Shown here one piece after another: positions 1 through 7,333 of a DNA stretch of 64,000 nucleotides (positions are counted from its first letter, which is position 1; each line of letters begins with the position of its first letter). Where the stretch lies: NCBI RefSeq assembly GCF_042678305.1, contig NZ_JBHUDT010000004.1. One strand, given 5' to 3'. The stretch comes from Gelatiniphilus marinus. GTDB taxonomy: Bacteria > Bacteroidota > Bacteroidia > Flavobacteriales > Flavobacteriaceae. The translations under genes were made by a program, and so were the position numbers. The notes below the pieces were generated by a model. That model ran no database searches, was not told the DNA's origin, and was given only the letters and a program-made list of their open reading frames with translations.

Positions 1-204
1 AATGCGTTCTTCTGGTGTTGTGCCTTCTGTTAAGTAGCCCGAAGATAAAAATTTACGGCTATTATCTGTTAACCATTTTATTTCCGGTTTTTTGCCGGCT
101 TCTTTTATTGCTTGGTTTCTGGCGTTGATTAATTCGTTGAATTTTGAAGGCGTTGCTTCTTGGTGCAGGTTTTCTGCTGTGGTTTTGTTGGTGTAGTTGC
201 TCAT
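1..204 (-). CDS. nrdA: Ribonucleoside-diphosphate reductase alpha subunit, N-terminal 68 residues (partial)
   Basis: This is the start of the large catalytic subunit of class I RNR; it begins with ATG at 204 and runs off the left edge of the window. The visible residues end in SSGYLTEGTTPEERI, which I recognise as the beginning of the NrdA catalytic region. The N-terminus goes almost straight into that region, so there is no room for the roughly 90-residue ATP-cone that many NrdA proteins carry. It lies 3 nt downstream of nrdB on the same strand, so the two are very probably one transcript with nrdB first. The remainder of the protein, including the radical-transfer and redox cysteines, is outside the window. 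Confidence 0.85.
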   Translation of the reverse strand, partial: MSNYTNKTTAENLHQEATPSKFNELINARNQAIKEAGKKPEIKWLTDNSRKFLSSGYLTEGTTPEERI

Positions 205-207
205 TTT

Positions 208-1482
208 TTAAAAAAGGTCGTCGCTGGTTATACTTTTTGTTCTTTTACTGTAGTTTATAGATCGTTTTACAAAGAAATCGCCGTGTTTTGTACCTATAAT
301 TTCGTCGTCAAACCATTCGGTTTGTTCAACTAATTCTTGATTGATATCAAATACCTTTTCAATACCGATGCTTTCCAGTGAGTTGTTAAATCTGTTTTTA
401 ATAAACTCGTTAACAACATTTTTAGGCAAGAACTCTAATTCTCCGGCTTCAAAAATCCAATCTATTATTTTGCTTTCAGATTCAAAGGCTTCCTTACAAA
501 GGTCTTGTACAAATGTGGCATGATCTTGATCGAACCAAGTTGGGTTTTCCGTTTTTATTATTTTAATTACGTCTATCCCGAAATCGCCATGTATCTGCTC
601 TTCTTTAGAGGTCGCCTCTACAACGTTAGAAACCCCTTTAAGCATGTTTTTGTGCTTATTAAAAGCCATGATTATTAGAAACTGAGAGAACAAAGAAACG
701 TGTTCTATAAACAGTGAAAACAATAAAATGGACTCAGAGAACTCTTTGTTGTCTTCGCTTTTCGCGTTTTTTAGGGCGGTTTCCAAATAGTGAACCCGAC
801 GCATAATTACCGGTTTCTTCTTAAGGTGTTTAAACTCGTTATTAAGCCCTAAAATTTCCAGTAAATGAGAGTAAGCATCATGATGGCGCACCTCGCTTTC
901 GGCAAAAGTAGCACCAACAGATCCTATTTCAGGTTTTGGCATTTTATTGTACAGATCGCCCCAAAAGCTTTTAACCGCAACCTCTATTTGCGAAATGGCC
1001 AGCATGGTGTTTTTAATGGCGTTTTGCTCTACTACGGTAAGTTTGGTTTTAAAATCCTGTATATCGCTTGTAAAGTTAAATTCTGAATGAATCCAATAAG
1101 AATGCCTAATGGCATCTACATATTCGTATAAAGCCGGGTACTCATAGGGTTTTAAGTTTATGCGCTTTTCAAAAATATTGGTTTTCCTATTTCTAGCCTG
1201 CTCATCTCTATATAGAATATAGGCTTTGGCTACATCGTGAAATGCGCTTTCCATTAATTTTTCTTCAACAAGATCTTGTACCTGCTCTACGGTTGGCACA
1301 TATTTATTGTCTTTTTCTTTTCTTTCCAACAAGGCTTTTAAAACATTTTGGGCAATGGCATTGGCGTCTTCTTTAGTACCGTTTCCTACAGAAAGCATTG
1401 CTTTTTCAATGGCATTTGAAATCTTGTTTAAAACAAAAGGACTTGTTTCGTAATCTCTTTTAATAATTTGTGTAATCTCCAT
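208..1482 (-). CDS. nrdB: RNR beta subunit with N-terminal ATP-cone (class Id-like NrdB)
   Basis: This 424-residue protein is the radical-generating subunit of class I RNR. Residues 1-100 form an ATP-cone (IIKRDYETSPFVLNKISNAI, then PTVEQVQDLVEEKLMES and AYILYRDEQARNR). The ferritin-like domain follows. Probable metal ligands are E167, E197 and H200 (ESEVRH), E260 (LFIEH), E295 and H298 (EEQIH). Y204 sits four residues after H200, at the position of the E. coli radical tyrosine. The C-terminus DDLF fits the tail that docks on NrdA. ATP-cones on NrdB are known from Bacteroidota, for example Leeuwenhoekiella blandensis, where the enzyme was assigned to the dimanganese class Id. The metal type here is inferred, not seen. 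Confidence 0.93.
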   Translation of the reverse strand: MEITQIIKRDYETSPFVLNKISNAIEKAMLSVGNGTKEDANAIAQNVLKALLERKEKDNKYVPTVEQVQDLVEEKLMESAFHDVAKAYILYRDEQARNRKTNIFEKRINLKPYEYPALYEYVDAIRHSYWIHSEFNFTSDIQDFKTKLTVVEQNAIKNTMLAISQIEVAVKSFWGDLYNKMPKPEIGSVGATFAESEVRHHDAYSHLLEILGLNNEFKHLKKKPVIMRRVHYLETALKNAKSEDNKEFSESILLFSLFIEHVSLFSQFLIIMAFNKHKNMLKGVSNVVEATSKEEQIHGDFGIDVIKIIKTENPTWFDQDHATFVQDLCKEAFESESKIIDWIFEAGELEFLPKNVVNEFIKNRFNNSLESIGIEKVFDINQELVEQTEWFDDEIIGTKHGDFFVKRSINYSKRTKSITSDDLF

Positions 1483-1885
1483 AGTTTATATTTAACAGCT
1501 TTGTTATTGCAAGAATAATGTAAAAATAATCTGGCTTTGTTTTTGCGGTTTTCTGTTTTCCAAAAAGAAATACAAGGCCAGTGTTTTGCAAAAAAAATTA
1601 AGATCCTCCTTCGTTTTTTTAAACTTACAAAAAAGAAAATCCAACTTTATTTGCTCTTAACAAAGGTTGCTAAATGTTATTAAAAAAGAAAGAGGGTTTT
1701 ATAAACCTTATCAACAAGTTTTTAACAAACAAAAAATAGCACTAATTACAAGAAGTTTACACATTAATTTTATAAGTATCTATCTATCAGGCTATTGTGT
1801 TTTTTGAGCAAGCGTAAAGTGAACATAAAAAGTAAAGAATATATAGCCTACACCCCTTGTTTTACTAGTGTTTTTAGAAGTTGCT
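1483..1885. other. Intergenic region upstream of nrdB
   Basis: This 403-nt AT-rich stretch lies between the nrdB start and the 3' end of the DUF3109 gene. It must hold the nrdBA promoter, but I find no full TAnnTTTG element, only TATTTTTA on the minus strand near 1520. TTATCAACA around 1706 is one base from a DnaA box and could be chance. I see no convincing NrdR box, terminator or small gene. Confidence 0.4.
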
Positions 1886-2449
1886 CTACAAAGTTTTGGC
1901 AACTTTTTCCAGCTCTAAATACCAGTCTTCTCCAAACTTTCTAATTAAAGCCTCTTTTACAAATTTATAAACGGGCACTTGCAGTTCTTTGCCAAGTGAG
2001 CAAGCATCGTCGCAAATGTCCCATTTATCGTAATTTACCGCCGAAAATTCAGAATAGGCCTTTACCCGAACGGGATATAAATGGCAAGATACTGGTTTTT
2101 TCCAAGAAATTTCTCCTTGGTTATAGGCCTCTTCGATACCGCAAAGAGCTGTATTTTTTTCGTCAAAAATCACGTAGGCACAATCTGCATTGTTAATTAA
2201 AGGGGTTTCTAAATCGCCAAATTCCGTAATTATGTGCGTGCCTTGTTTCTCAATAGCCTCAATGCCTTCTGGTCGCAAAAAAGGTTTTATTTTTGGATAG
2301 ATAGCTTTTAATATTTGAATTTCATCCTCATCAAGCGGTGCACCGGCATCGCCATCGATACAACAAGCCCCCTTGCAAGCCGATAGGTTGCACACAAAAT
2401 CTTTTTTTATAATATCTTCTGAAACTATGGTTTTCCCTAATTGAAACAT
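1886..2449 (-). CDS. DUF3109 family protein
   Basis: A 187-residue cytoplasmic protein of the DUF3109 family, widespread in Bacteroidota and of unknown function. The cysteines are arranged as CNLSACKGACC near residues 20-30, a C-A-Y motif near 115, C at about 129, SCHLYP near 146 and CDDAC near 170. This set resembles metal-binding YkgJ-like proteins, so a metal or Fe-S site is plausible. There is no signal peptide and no alternative internal start. The nearest promoter element ends only 4 nt before the ATG, suggesting a leaderless mRNA. It is monocistronic and divergent from marC. Confidence 0.85.
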   Translation of the reverse strand: MFQLGKTIVSEDIIKKDFVCNLSACKGACCIDGDAGAPLDEDEIQILKAIYPKIKPFLRPEGIEAIEKQGTHIITEFGDLETPLINNADCAYVIFDEKNTALCGIEEAYNQGEISWKKPVSCHLYPVRVKAYSEFSAVNYDKWDICDDACSLGKELQVPVYKFVKEALIRKFGEDWYLELEKVAKTL

Positions 2450-2453
2450 GCTG

Positions 2454-2461
2454 CAAAAATA
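2454..2461 (-). promoter_or_regulatory. TAnnTTTG promoter element for the DUF3109 gene
   Basis: On the minus strand this reads TATTTTTG and matches the Bacteroidota -7 consensus exactly. Only CAGC separates it from the ATG, which would put the transcription start at or next to the start codon. Confidence 0.5.
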
Positions 2462-2600
2462 GAGAAATTCTTTATTTAGTTTTACGCTTTAAGCATTGTT
2501 TTTGTTATACCACAATGAATTATTAATCTTTCCATCTTGCGAGAACCTCAATTTTATAAGCTTGCTTCAACATATAATGCCCAGGATTTTTTTTTATTTA

Positions 2601-2633
2601 TTGTTACAAATCAGTATTAATCATCTACTTTTG
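2601..2633 (+). promoter_or_regulatory. Two-part Bacteroidota promoter for marC
   Basis: TTG at 2601-2603 and TACTTTTG at 2626-2633 are separated by 22 nt. This fits the TTG / TAnnTTTG promoter architecture described for Flavobacterium and Bacteroides. It leaves a leader of roughly 17-20 nt before the ATG at 2657. Confidence 0.6.
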
Positions 2634-2656
2634 CCGAAAAATTAAAAACAAAAGTT

Positions 2657-3244
2657 ATGCAACTTAATTTTAAAGAGATTTTTACTGCTTTTATGGTACT
2701 TTTTGCAGTAATTGATATTGTTGGAAACATTCCTATTGTTATCGATTTGCGAAAAAAAGCAGGACACATTCAAAGCGAAAAAGCCTCAATAATAGCAGGT
2801 GTTATTTTAATTGTATTCCTGTTTTTAGGTGCTAGTATTTTAAACCTTATTGGTATAGACGTTAACTCTTTTGCCGTGGCCGGTGCCTTTATTTTATTTT
2901 TTATTGCTTTAGAGATGATTTTGGGTATAACGCTTTATAAACAAGAAGAGCACGACGCCATGACAACCGCTGTGTTTCCATTGGCATTTCCATTAATTGC
3001 TGGCCCAGGCAGTTTAACCACGTTGCTCTCTCTACGTGCCGAATTTAGAATAGAAAATATTATTGTTGCGGTTTTATTAAACGTAATTATTATTTATATT
3101 GTGCTTAAAACATCGTCTAAAATAGAACGTATTATAGGGCAAAACGGTATAAATATTGTACGCAAGGTATTTGGTGTTATTTTGCTGGCTATTGCTGTAA
3201 AACTCTTTGCCCACAATATTAAGGCTTTGTTTGAGGTTATATAA
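2657..3244 (+). CDS. MarC family integral membrane protein
   Basis: This 195-residue protein has about six hydrophobic segments, beginning with LNFKEIFTAFMVLFAVIDIV and ending with GVILLAIAVKLFAHNIKALF. The central stretch FPLAFPLIAGPGSLTTLLSL carries the proline and glycine residues typical of MarC proteins. Length is normal for the family. MarC was once linked to multiple antibiotic resistance, but that link was withdrawn and the transported substrate is unknown. It is followed after 17 nt by a small membrane protein and then an oxidoreductase, probably in one transcript from the promoter at 2601-2633. Confidence 0.9.
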   Translation: MQLNFKEIFTAFMVLFAVIDIVGNIPIVIDLRKKAGHIQSEKASIIAGVILIVFLFLGASILNLIGIDVNSFAVAGAFILFFIALEMILGITLYKQEEHDAMTTAVFPLAFPLIAGPGSLTTLLSLRAEFRIENIIVAVLLNVIIIYIVLKTSSKIERIIGQNGINIVRKVFGVILLAIAVKLFAHNIKALFEVI

Positions 3245-3261
3245 AATAAATCCATAAAAAA

Positions 3262-3465
3262 ATGAAAACCTTAACCCTAATACTTAGCCTTATTGCTTTA
3301 GGGCTTATTGCTTTTAACTTTACCAAAGTAGATTTTAACGCGCCTTTGCAGGGCGACAGCATAATTGCCTTAATTACCATTTTAGCCGCGTTATGCGTAA
3401 TACTTATGATGGGTATTTTAAGAACTTCGAAACGCATTGAACAAAAAGTAAAAGAGCGCAAATAA
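3262..3465 (+). CDS. Small two-helix membrane protein, unknown function
   Basis: This 67-residue protein consists of two hydrophobic helices (about residues 3-20 and 34-53), a short polar linker and a basic tail ending KRIEQKVKERK. I do not recognise the family. Its stop codon overlaps the next start as TAATG, so translation of the oxidoreductase is probably coupled to it. That overlap and the clean placement between marC and the next gene support it being real. Confidence 0.65.
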   Translation: MKTLTLILSLIALGLIAFNFTKVDFNAPLQGDSIIALITILAALCVILMMGILRTSKRIEQKVKERK

Positions 3466-4067
3466 TGTACGACACATTAATTATTGGTGGTGGTGCAGCA
3501 GGCTTGTCTTGCGCTTTGGTTTTGGGCTCTGCAGAAAACAAAGCTTTTGCTAAAAATAAACGAGTAGCTATTATAACGCATCAAAAAACATCGCATTTAC
3601 AAACGGCTTTATTCAATAATGTTTTAGGATTAAAACCCGGAACCACCGGCGACTCTATATTAAAAAGCGGCAAAGCGCAATTACAAGATCTGTACCCACA
3701 CATCGAGCAAATTGAAAACGAAAAAGTATCTGCGATTTATAAATTTGAAAGCGGATTTATAATAGAAACCAATAAAAACAGCTATAAATCTAAACTCGTT
3801 GTAGTTGCTGTGGGCTATTCCAATTTAATGCGGATAAAAGGTTTAGAACAATATGTTGCACCACACCCAAGGGCAGCCATTGAAAAAAACCGCATTTGGT
3901 TAAAAAACACCAATCATTTAATTGAAGAAAACCTTTATGTTGCCGGTACATTGGCTGGTTGGCGCAGCCAATTTGCCATAGCTTCGGGAAGTGGCGCGCA
4001 TGTAGCCACGGATATTTTAACCCTTTGGAATGGTGGGAAACACACTAAGGTGCATGATAAGGTATAG
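3465..4067 (+). CDS. Small FAD/NAD(P)-dependent oxidoreductase, thioredoxin-reductase-like
   Basis: The 200-residue protein opens with an FAD-binding motif (LIIGGGAAGLSCAL). A C-terminal FAD-contact region follows (ENLYVAGTLAGWRSQFAIASGSG), shown here by its start LYVAGTLAGW. It resembles the FAD half of thioredoxin reductase. It is much shorter than the usual 300 or more residues: the inserted NADPH-binding domain and the CxxC active site are missing, so it is not a standard TrxB. This short form is known in Bacteroidota. Substrate and electron donor are not evident. It overlaps the upstream membrane-protein gene by one base. Confidence 0.75.
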   Translation: MYDTLIIGGGAAGLSCALVLGSAENKAFAKNKRVAIITHQKTSHLQTALFNNVLGLKPGTTGDSILKSGKAQLQDLYPHIEQIENEKVSAIYKFESGFIIETNKNSYKSKLVVVAVGYSNLMRIKGLEQYVAPHPRAAIEKNRIWLKNTNHLIEENLYVAGTLAGWRSQFAIASGSGAHVATDILTLWNGGKHTKVHDKV

Positions 4068-4098
4068 TTAACCGCGCAAAGGAGCGAAAAAACTGAGT

Positions 4099-4400
4099 TT
4101 AAAATTGTTTAGGCATATCTTTACTTCCGTGGAGTACTCTTACTATTCTGATATGATTTTTTAGGATTCTATAAAATATAACATGTCCCTGTTCAGTAAT
4201 ACTGTACAATCCCATTTTTATTTCGTTTCGTTTTCTTCTAATTTCTGGATTGATGACCAATTGGTAAAAACCGTATCTAAATCGTTAAGATATTTTACTG
4301 CTTGATTAAAACCGTGGTAATAATGTGAATAATCAAATATGGCTTCAATATCAAAATCTGCTTCCTCCGATAACTTGTAGCTTTTTATTTTGTTTAACAT
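4099..4400 (-). pseudogene. parE: ParE/RelE-family toxin, frameshifted
   Basis: The reading frame from ATG at 4400 encodes 60 residues typical of the ParE N-terminus (KIKSYKLSEEADFDIEAIFD) and then leaves the family pattern, stopping at 4218. A different frame downstream encodes the missing half: NPEIRRKRNEIKMGLYS, HVIFYRILKNHIRIVRVLHG and a stop at 4099. One extra base in the A5 run at 4266-4270 (plus strand) would join them as TVFYQLVINPE, giving a normal 100-residue ParE. The 302-nt span is one base short of a whole number of codons. It starts directly after the antitoxin stop codon. The change may be a real inactivating deletion, a homopolymer sequencing error, or less likely programmed slippage. 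Confidence 0.85.
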
Positions 4401-4634
4401 TTAGCCCGTTTTATTTTGGCGTTTACTATCAATAATATCTTTTACATTGCGATTACTTGTTGCTGCAGACCAACCTTTTTCAATTTCAGCTTTTAAATCT
4501 ACAATAACACGATGCCTGTACGTTTCATGTAAACGCAATGCATCTCTAACCAGCTTACTTGCGTTTTGAAAATCGCCAGATTCAATCTGATTTTCAATGT
4601 ATTCTTTTTGTTTTTTTGTTAAACTTACATTCAT
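4401..4634 (-). CDS. parD: ParD-like ribbon-helix-helix antitoxin
   Basis: A 77-residue protein of the ParD type. The N-terminal MNVSLTKKQKEYIENQIESG followed by NASKLVRDALRLHE is a ribbon-helix-helix DNA-binding fold. The C-terminal part (LKAEIEKGWSAATSNRNVKD) matches the toxin-binding tail. It is the first gene of the pair, and its TAA is immediately followed by the toxin ATG. ParD proteins neutralise ParE, which targets gyrase in studied cases, and repress their own promoter. An 11-bp inverted repeat just upstream is a likely operator. The gene is intact although its toxin partner is frameshifted. Confidence 0.88.
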   Translation of the reverse strand: MNVSLTKKQKEYIENQIESGDFQNASKLVRDALRLHETYRHRVIVDLKAEIEKGWSAATSNRNVKDIIDSKRQNKTG

Positions 4635-4642
4635 CGTTATAA

Positions 4643-4675
4643 TTTTTATTATCCATTAATTATAGATAATAAAAA
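4643..4675 (-). promoter_or_regulatory. Inverted repeat upstream of parD, candidate autoregulatory operator
   Basis: TTTTTATTATC at 4643-4653 is the exact reverse complement of GATAATAAAAA at 4665-4675, with an 11-nt spacer. It begins 9 nt upstream of the parD start. Ribbon-helix-helix antitoxins commonly bind such repeats, so this placement fits autoregulation. The last five bases are shared with the neighbouring terminator stem. Confidence 0.5.
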
Positions 4676-4705
4676 TGTCCATATTTTACGAATATGGACA
4701 TTTTT
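4671..4705. terminator. Strong hairpin terminator after the S41 protease gene
   Basis: A perfect 15-bp stem pairs 4671-4685 with 4691-4705 around the 5-nt loop TTACG; its core is TGTCCATATT/AATATGGACA. T runs flank it on both strands. On the minus strand it follows the S41 protease stop by about 80 nt and separates that operon from parDE. Confidence 0.8.
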
Positions 4706-4784
4706 TTGTTATTTGAATTTTTTTTTTAGTTTCGATTTTACTTGAAGAAAGCATACTTAAAAAACTAACAAAGGCTTCAAATTA

Positions 4785-6374
4785 TTATTCCCCATTACTC
4801 AACTTAAGCACCTCGTCTATCATTAAATCGCGTTGATTAAAAACCTCTTCGAAAGCGCCATTGCCAAAAAGTTGGTCGGCCAAAGTGGCTTTAATATACT
4901 GTTTTACTTCGTTGTGGTAAGCCACAAAGGTTATTTTACGGTTAAGCCTAAGGTTTACATAATCTTCTATGGCATATACCCAATCTTCTTGAACCTCAAA
5001 ATTATCTATAAAATCCTTTCTACTCAAATCCGTGTATGCATGTCTGTTTTTATCCAACTCCCTAAACACAAAATTACCTATAAAACCACGTCGAAATAAT
5101 TGAGAAAGGGTTTCGTTGTGCATACTGTTATCAATGGGCACAAACACATCGGGGATGATGCCGCCTCCGCCGTAAACAATTTTACCTTTTGGCGTGGTAA
5201 ACTTAAGCGAATCGGCGACTTGAATTTTTTCTGGGTCCAAGAGTTCGCCGCTGTCCAACCGCTCGAAATACTCGTCGTAATAATCTTTGTGCCCTTTTTT
5301 ATAGGGGCGTTGTATAGATCGCCCCGTTGGGGTATAGTAACGCGATACGGTTAAACGTACGGCACTGCCGTCTCCCAGGTCCATTTCGCGTTGTACGAGC
5401 CCTTTGCCGTAAGAGCGTCTTCCAATAATAGTGCCTTTATCGTTGTCTTGTAATGCGCCGGCAACAATCTCGCTTGCCGATGCAGAGTTTTCGTTAATTA
5501 ATACATAAACGTTGCCTTCTTCAAACTCACCTTTACTGGTTGAAAAGCTTTTTTCTACGCTGCCGCGTTTGTTTTTTGTAAACAGTATCAGCTTGTCGTT
5601 TTCTAGAAATTCATCTACTATTTGTTCGGCTATGTGCAAAAACCCACCGGGGTTATCGCGTAGGTCCAAAGCAATTTCTTTAGCGCCAAGGTCTATTAAT
5701 TTTTCTAAACCTTTTTTAAACTCTTTATAGGTAGATTCGGCAAAACGATTGATTTTTATATAGCCCAACTTATCGGTTAGCATATACGCTGCATCAACAC
5801 TTTTAAGAGGAATGGTACTGCGCTTAACGGTAAAATCCAACAGCTTGGGTTCACCTTTTCTGTAAACCTTTAAGTTAACTTTACTGTTAATGGGGCCTTT
5901 AAGTTTTTTTAAAATCTCGTCGTCTTTTAATTTATTTCCAAAAAGCGTATCGCCATTGGCCATAATAATACGGTCGCCTCCTTTTATGCCGGCCTTGGCA
6001 CTTGGGCCGTTTTCGGTTGGCCTTATAACGGCAATGGTATCTCTATAGGTATAAAAACTTACGCCAATACCCACAAAGTCGCCTTTCATGCTTTCGGCAA
6101 CGCGCTGCATATCTTTTTTTGGGATATACACCGAATGCGGGTCTAGATTATCCAGAATGCCATTAACCGTAACATCTACAATGCTATCGGTATTTACTTC
6201 ATCTACATAATCGTAATCTATGTAGTCTATAAGCCTGTTTAACTTGTCTTTTTTGCTATTGGTAGAAAATAGACGATCTGGCGAATCGGAGAAATTTAAC
6301 TTGCCGCCAATAAAAATACCAGCTGCTATGGCAAGCCCTAAAACCAGTGGTAAATATTTTTTTTGGTGGGACAT
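4785..6374 (-). CDS. S41 family C-terminal processing protease (CtpA/Tsp-like)
   Basis: This 529-residue periplasmic protease has an N-terminal hydrophobic anchor (LPLVLGLAIAAGIFIG, residues 8-23). A PDZ domain lies near 85-175 (GIGVSFYTYRD, GPSAKAGIKGGDRI). The S41 catalytic domain contains NENSASASEIVAGAL, whose central serine is the expected nucleophile, and RRSYGKGLVQ with the catalytic lysine. The family cleaves proteins near their C-termini in the cell envelope. A further 130 residues follow the protease core, as in many Bacteroidota members. The start codon overlaps the dCMP deaminase stop by one base (TAATG), so the two are co-translated. A hairpin at 4671-4705 ends the unit. Confidence 0.92.
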   Translation of the reverse strand: MSHQKKYLPLVLGLAIAAGIFIGGKLNFSDSPDRLFSTNSKKDKLNRLIDYIDYDYVDEVNTDSIVDVTVNGILDNLDPHSVYIPKKDMQRVAESMKGDFVGIGVSFYTYRDTIAVIRPTENGPSAKAGIKGGDRIIMANGDTLFGNKLKDDEILKKLKGPINSKVNLKVYRKGEPKLLDFTVKRSTIPLKSVDAAYMLTDKLGYIKINRFAESTYKEFKKGLEKLIDLGAKEIALDLRDNPGGFLHIAEQIVDEFLENDKLILFTKNKRGSVEKSFSTSKGEFEEGNVYVLINENSASASEIVAGALQDNDKGTIIGRRSYGKGLVQREMDLGDGSAVRLTVSRYYTPTGRSIQRPYKKGHKDYYDEYFERLDSGELLDPEKIQVADSLKFTTPKGKIVYGGGGIIPDVFVPIDNSMHNETLSQLFRRGFIGNFVFRELDKNRHAYTDLSRKDFIDNFEVQEDWVYAIEDYVNLRLNRKITFVAYHNEVKQYIKATLADQLFGNGAFEEVFNQRDLMIDEVLKLSNGE

Positions 6375-6805
6375 TATTCGTCTATTTCTTGAATTAATTT
6401 AAGTTTGATGCCTGCTTTTTCTAGAAAGCGCAAGCCAGAGTCGTCTTTATAAGCTTGGTTGTAAACCACTTTTACTATACCTGCTTGGTGTACTAGCTTG
6501 CTGCACTCTTTACAGGGCGACATGGTAATGTACAGGGTTGCCCCTTTTGCCGATTGAGTGGACGAAGCGACTTTTAAAATGGCATTGGCCTCGGCATGCA
6601 GCACGTACCATTTGGTGTAACCCTGCTCGTCTTCGCAAAAATTCTCGAAACCCGATGGCGTACCGTTGTACCCATCAGATATTATCATTCTATCTTTTAC
6701 TATAAGCGCGCCAACCTGCCGGCGTTTGCAGTACGATAGTTTTCCCCATTCCCTGGCTATTCTTAAATAGGCTTTATCGTACTTGAGTTGTTTGTGTTCT
6801 GGCAT
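6374..6805 (-). CDS. Deoxycytidylate (dCMP) deaminase family protein
   Basis: The 143-residue cytidine-deaminase-fold enzyme would convert dCMP to dUMP for dTTP synthesis. The zinc site is clear: HAEANAIL gives the histidine and catalytic glutamate, and MSPCKECSKLV gives the two cysteine ligands. The N-terminal KRRQVGALIVKD and DGYNGTPSGFENFCED are typical of dCMP deaminases and ComEB proteins. It is the first gene of a two-gene unit with the S41 protease. The functional link between the two is unclear, but I believe this order is common in related genomes. Confidence 0.9.
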   Translation of the reverse strand: MPEHKQLKYDKAYLRIAREWGKLSYCKRRQVGALIVKDRMIISDGYNGTPSGFENFCEDEQGYTKWYVLHAEANAILKVASSTQSAKGATLYITMSPCKECSKLVHQAGIVKVVYNQAYKDDSGLRFLEKAGIKLKLIQEIDE

Positions 6806-7023
6806 TAATTTGTTTTATAATTTGGGCTTTACCCTCATTTAAAATTTAAAAAATACGATTTAAATTTCTAGTTATTCGGGGTATGGCTTTTCGTTACAAT
6901 CTTTTTTGTGGTAAACTTACTACTGTTTTTAGTACGTTTTTTATTTTAATAATTGCTTTTAAATAACCTATATATTAAAAAGCGTAAAAAAGTATTTTCA
7001 CTGATCCCGATAGCTATCGAAAC

Positions 7024-7134
7024 CTAACGCGAAACCTTAGATTTAACGAATATACTCGGTTCGTATTTTAATTGCAACGCAAGTTCGTTAAATTTTTATG
7101 AAAATTTTTGTTTTTAGTACTACATTCGCGTTAG
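7024..7134. repeat. Nested inverted-repeat element
   Basis: Outer arms CTAACGCGAA (7024-7033) and TTCGCGTTAG (7125-7134) are perfect reverse complements. Inner arms ATTTAACGAA (7041-7050) and TTCGTTAAAT (7084-7093) are too. Just outside, CGATAGCTATCG at 7008-7019 is a perfect palindrome. The 111-bp unit lies in the gene-free stretch 6806-7333 and carries no ORF. It looks like a small non-coding mobile or structural repeat. Confidence 0.55.
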
Positions 7135-7325
7135 GGATTGAGCGGTTTGTTTGAAATCCTTTTTAAAGCTTAAAAGGCATTTAGTTTGAAAAGCTCCAAA
7201 ATTTAACATATTGCCACAGTAGTTACTTCTTTGCAATAAGGCTTTAAAAAGATTGAGTAGTGAAAGCCCGACCTCCCGAAGCTTTGGGCGTTACACTCCC
7301 AAAGCTTCGGGAGTGTAACGCCCAA
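7127..7325 (-). repeat. Interspersed repeat, copy 1 (GGGCGTTAC...GGGATT family)
   Basis: Read on the minus strand it starts 8 nt after the hupE stop with GGGCGTTAC, continues through GGTCGGGCTTTC and ends at CAATCCCTAACGCG. The same landmarks bound two other elements at 53948-54060 and 61395-61520. The hupE-proximal end holds two overlapping perfect stems: 7273-7288 with 7298-7313, and 7286-7300 with 7309-7323. Only one can form at a time. Together with 7024-7134 it accounts for most of the 528-nt gap between genes. Confidence 0.6.
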
Positions 7326-7333
7326 ATAATTAT

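Noticed and set aside
1700..1720. DnaA box / replication origin
   Set aside because: There is a single near-match TTATCAACA with no cluster, no dnaA or dnaN nearby, so chance is the simpler explanation.
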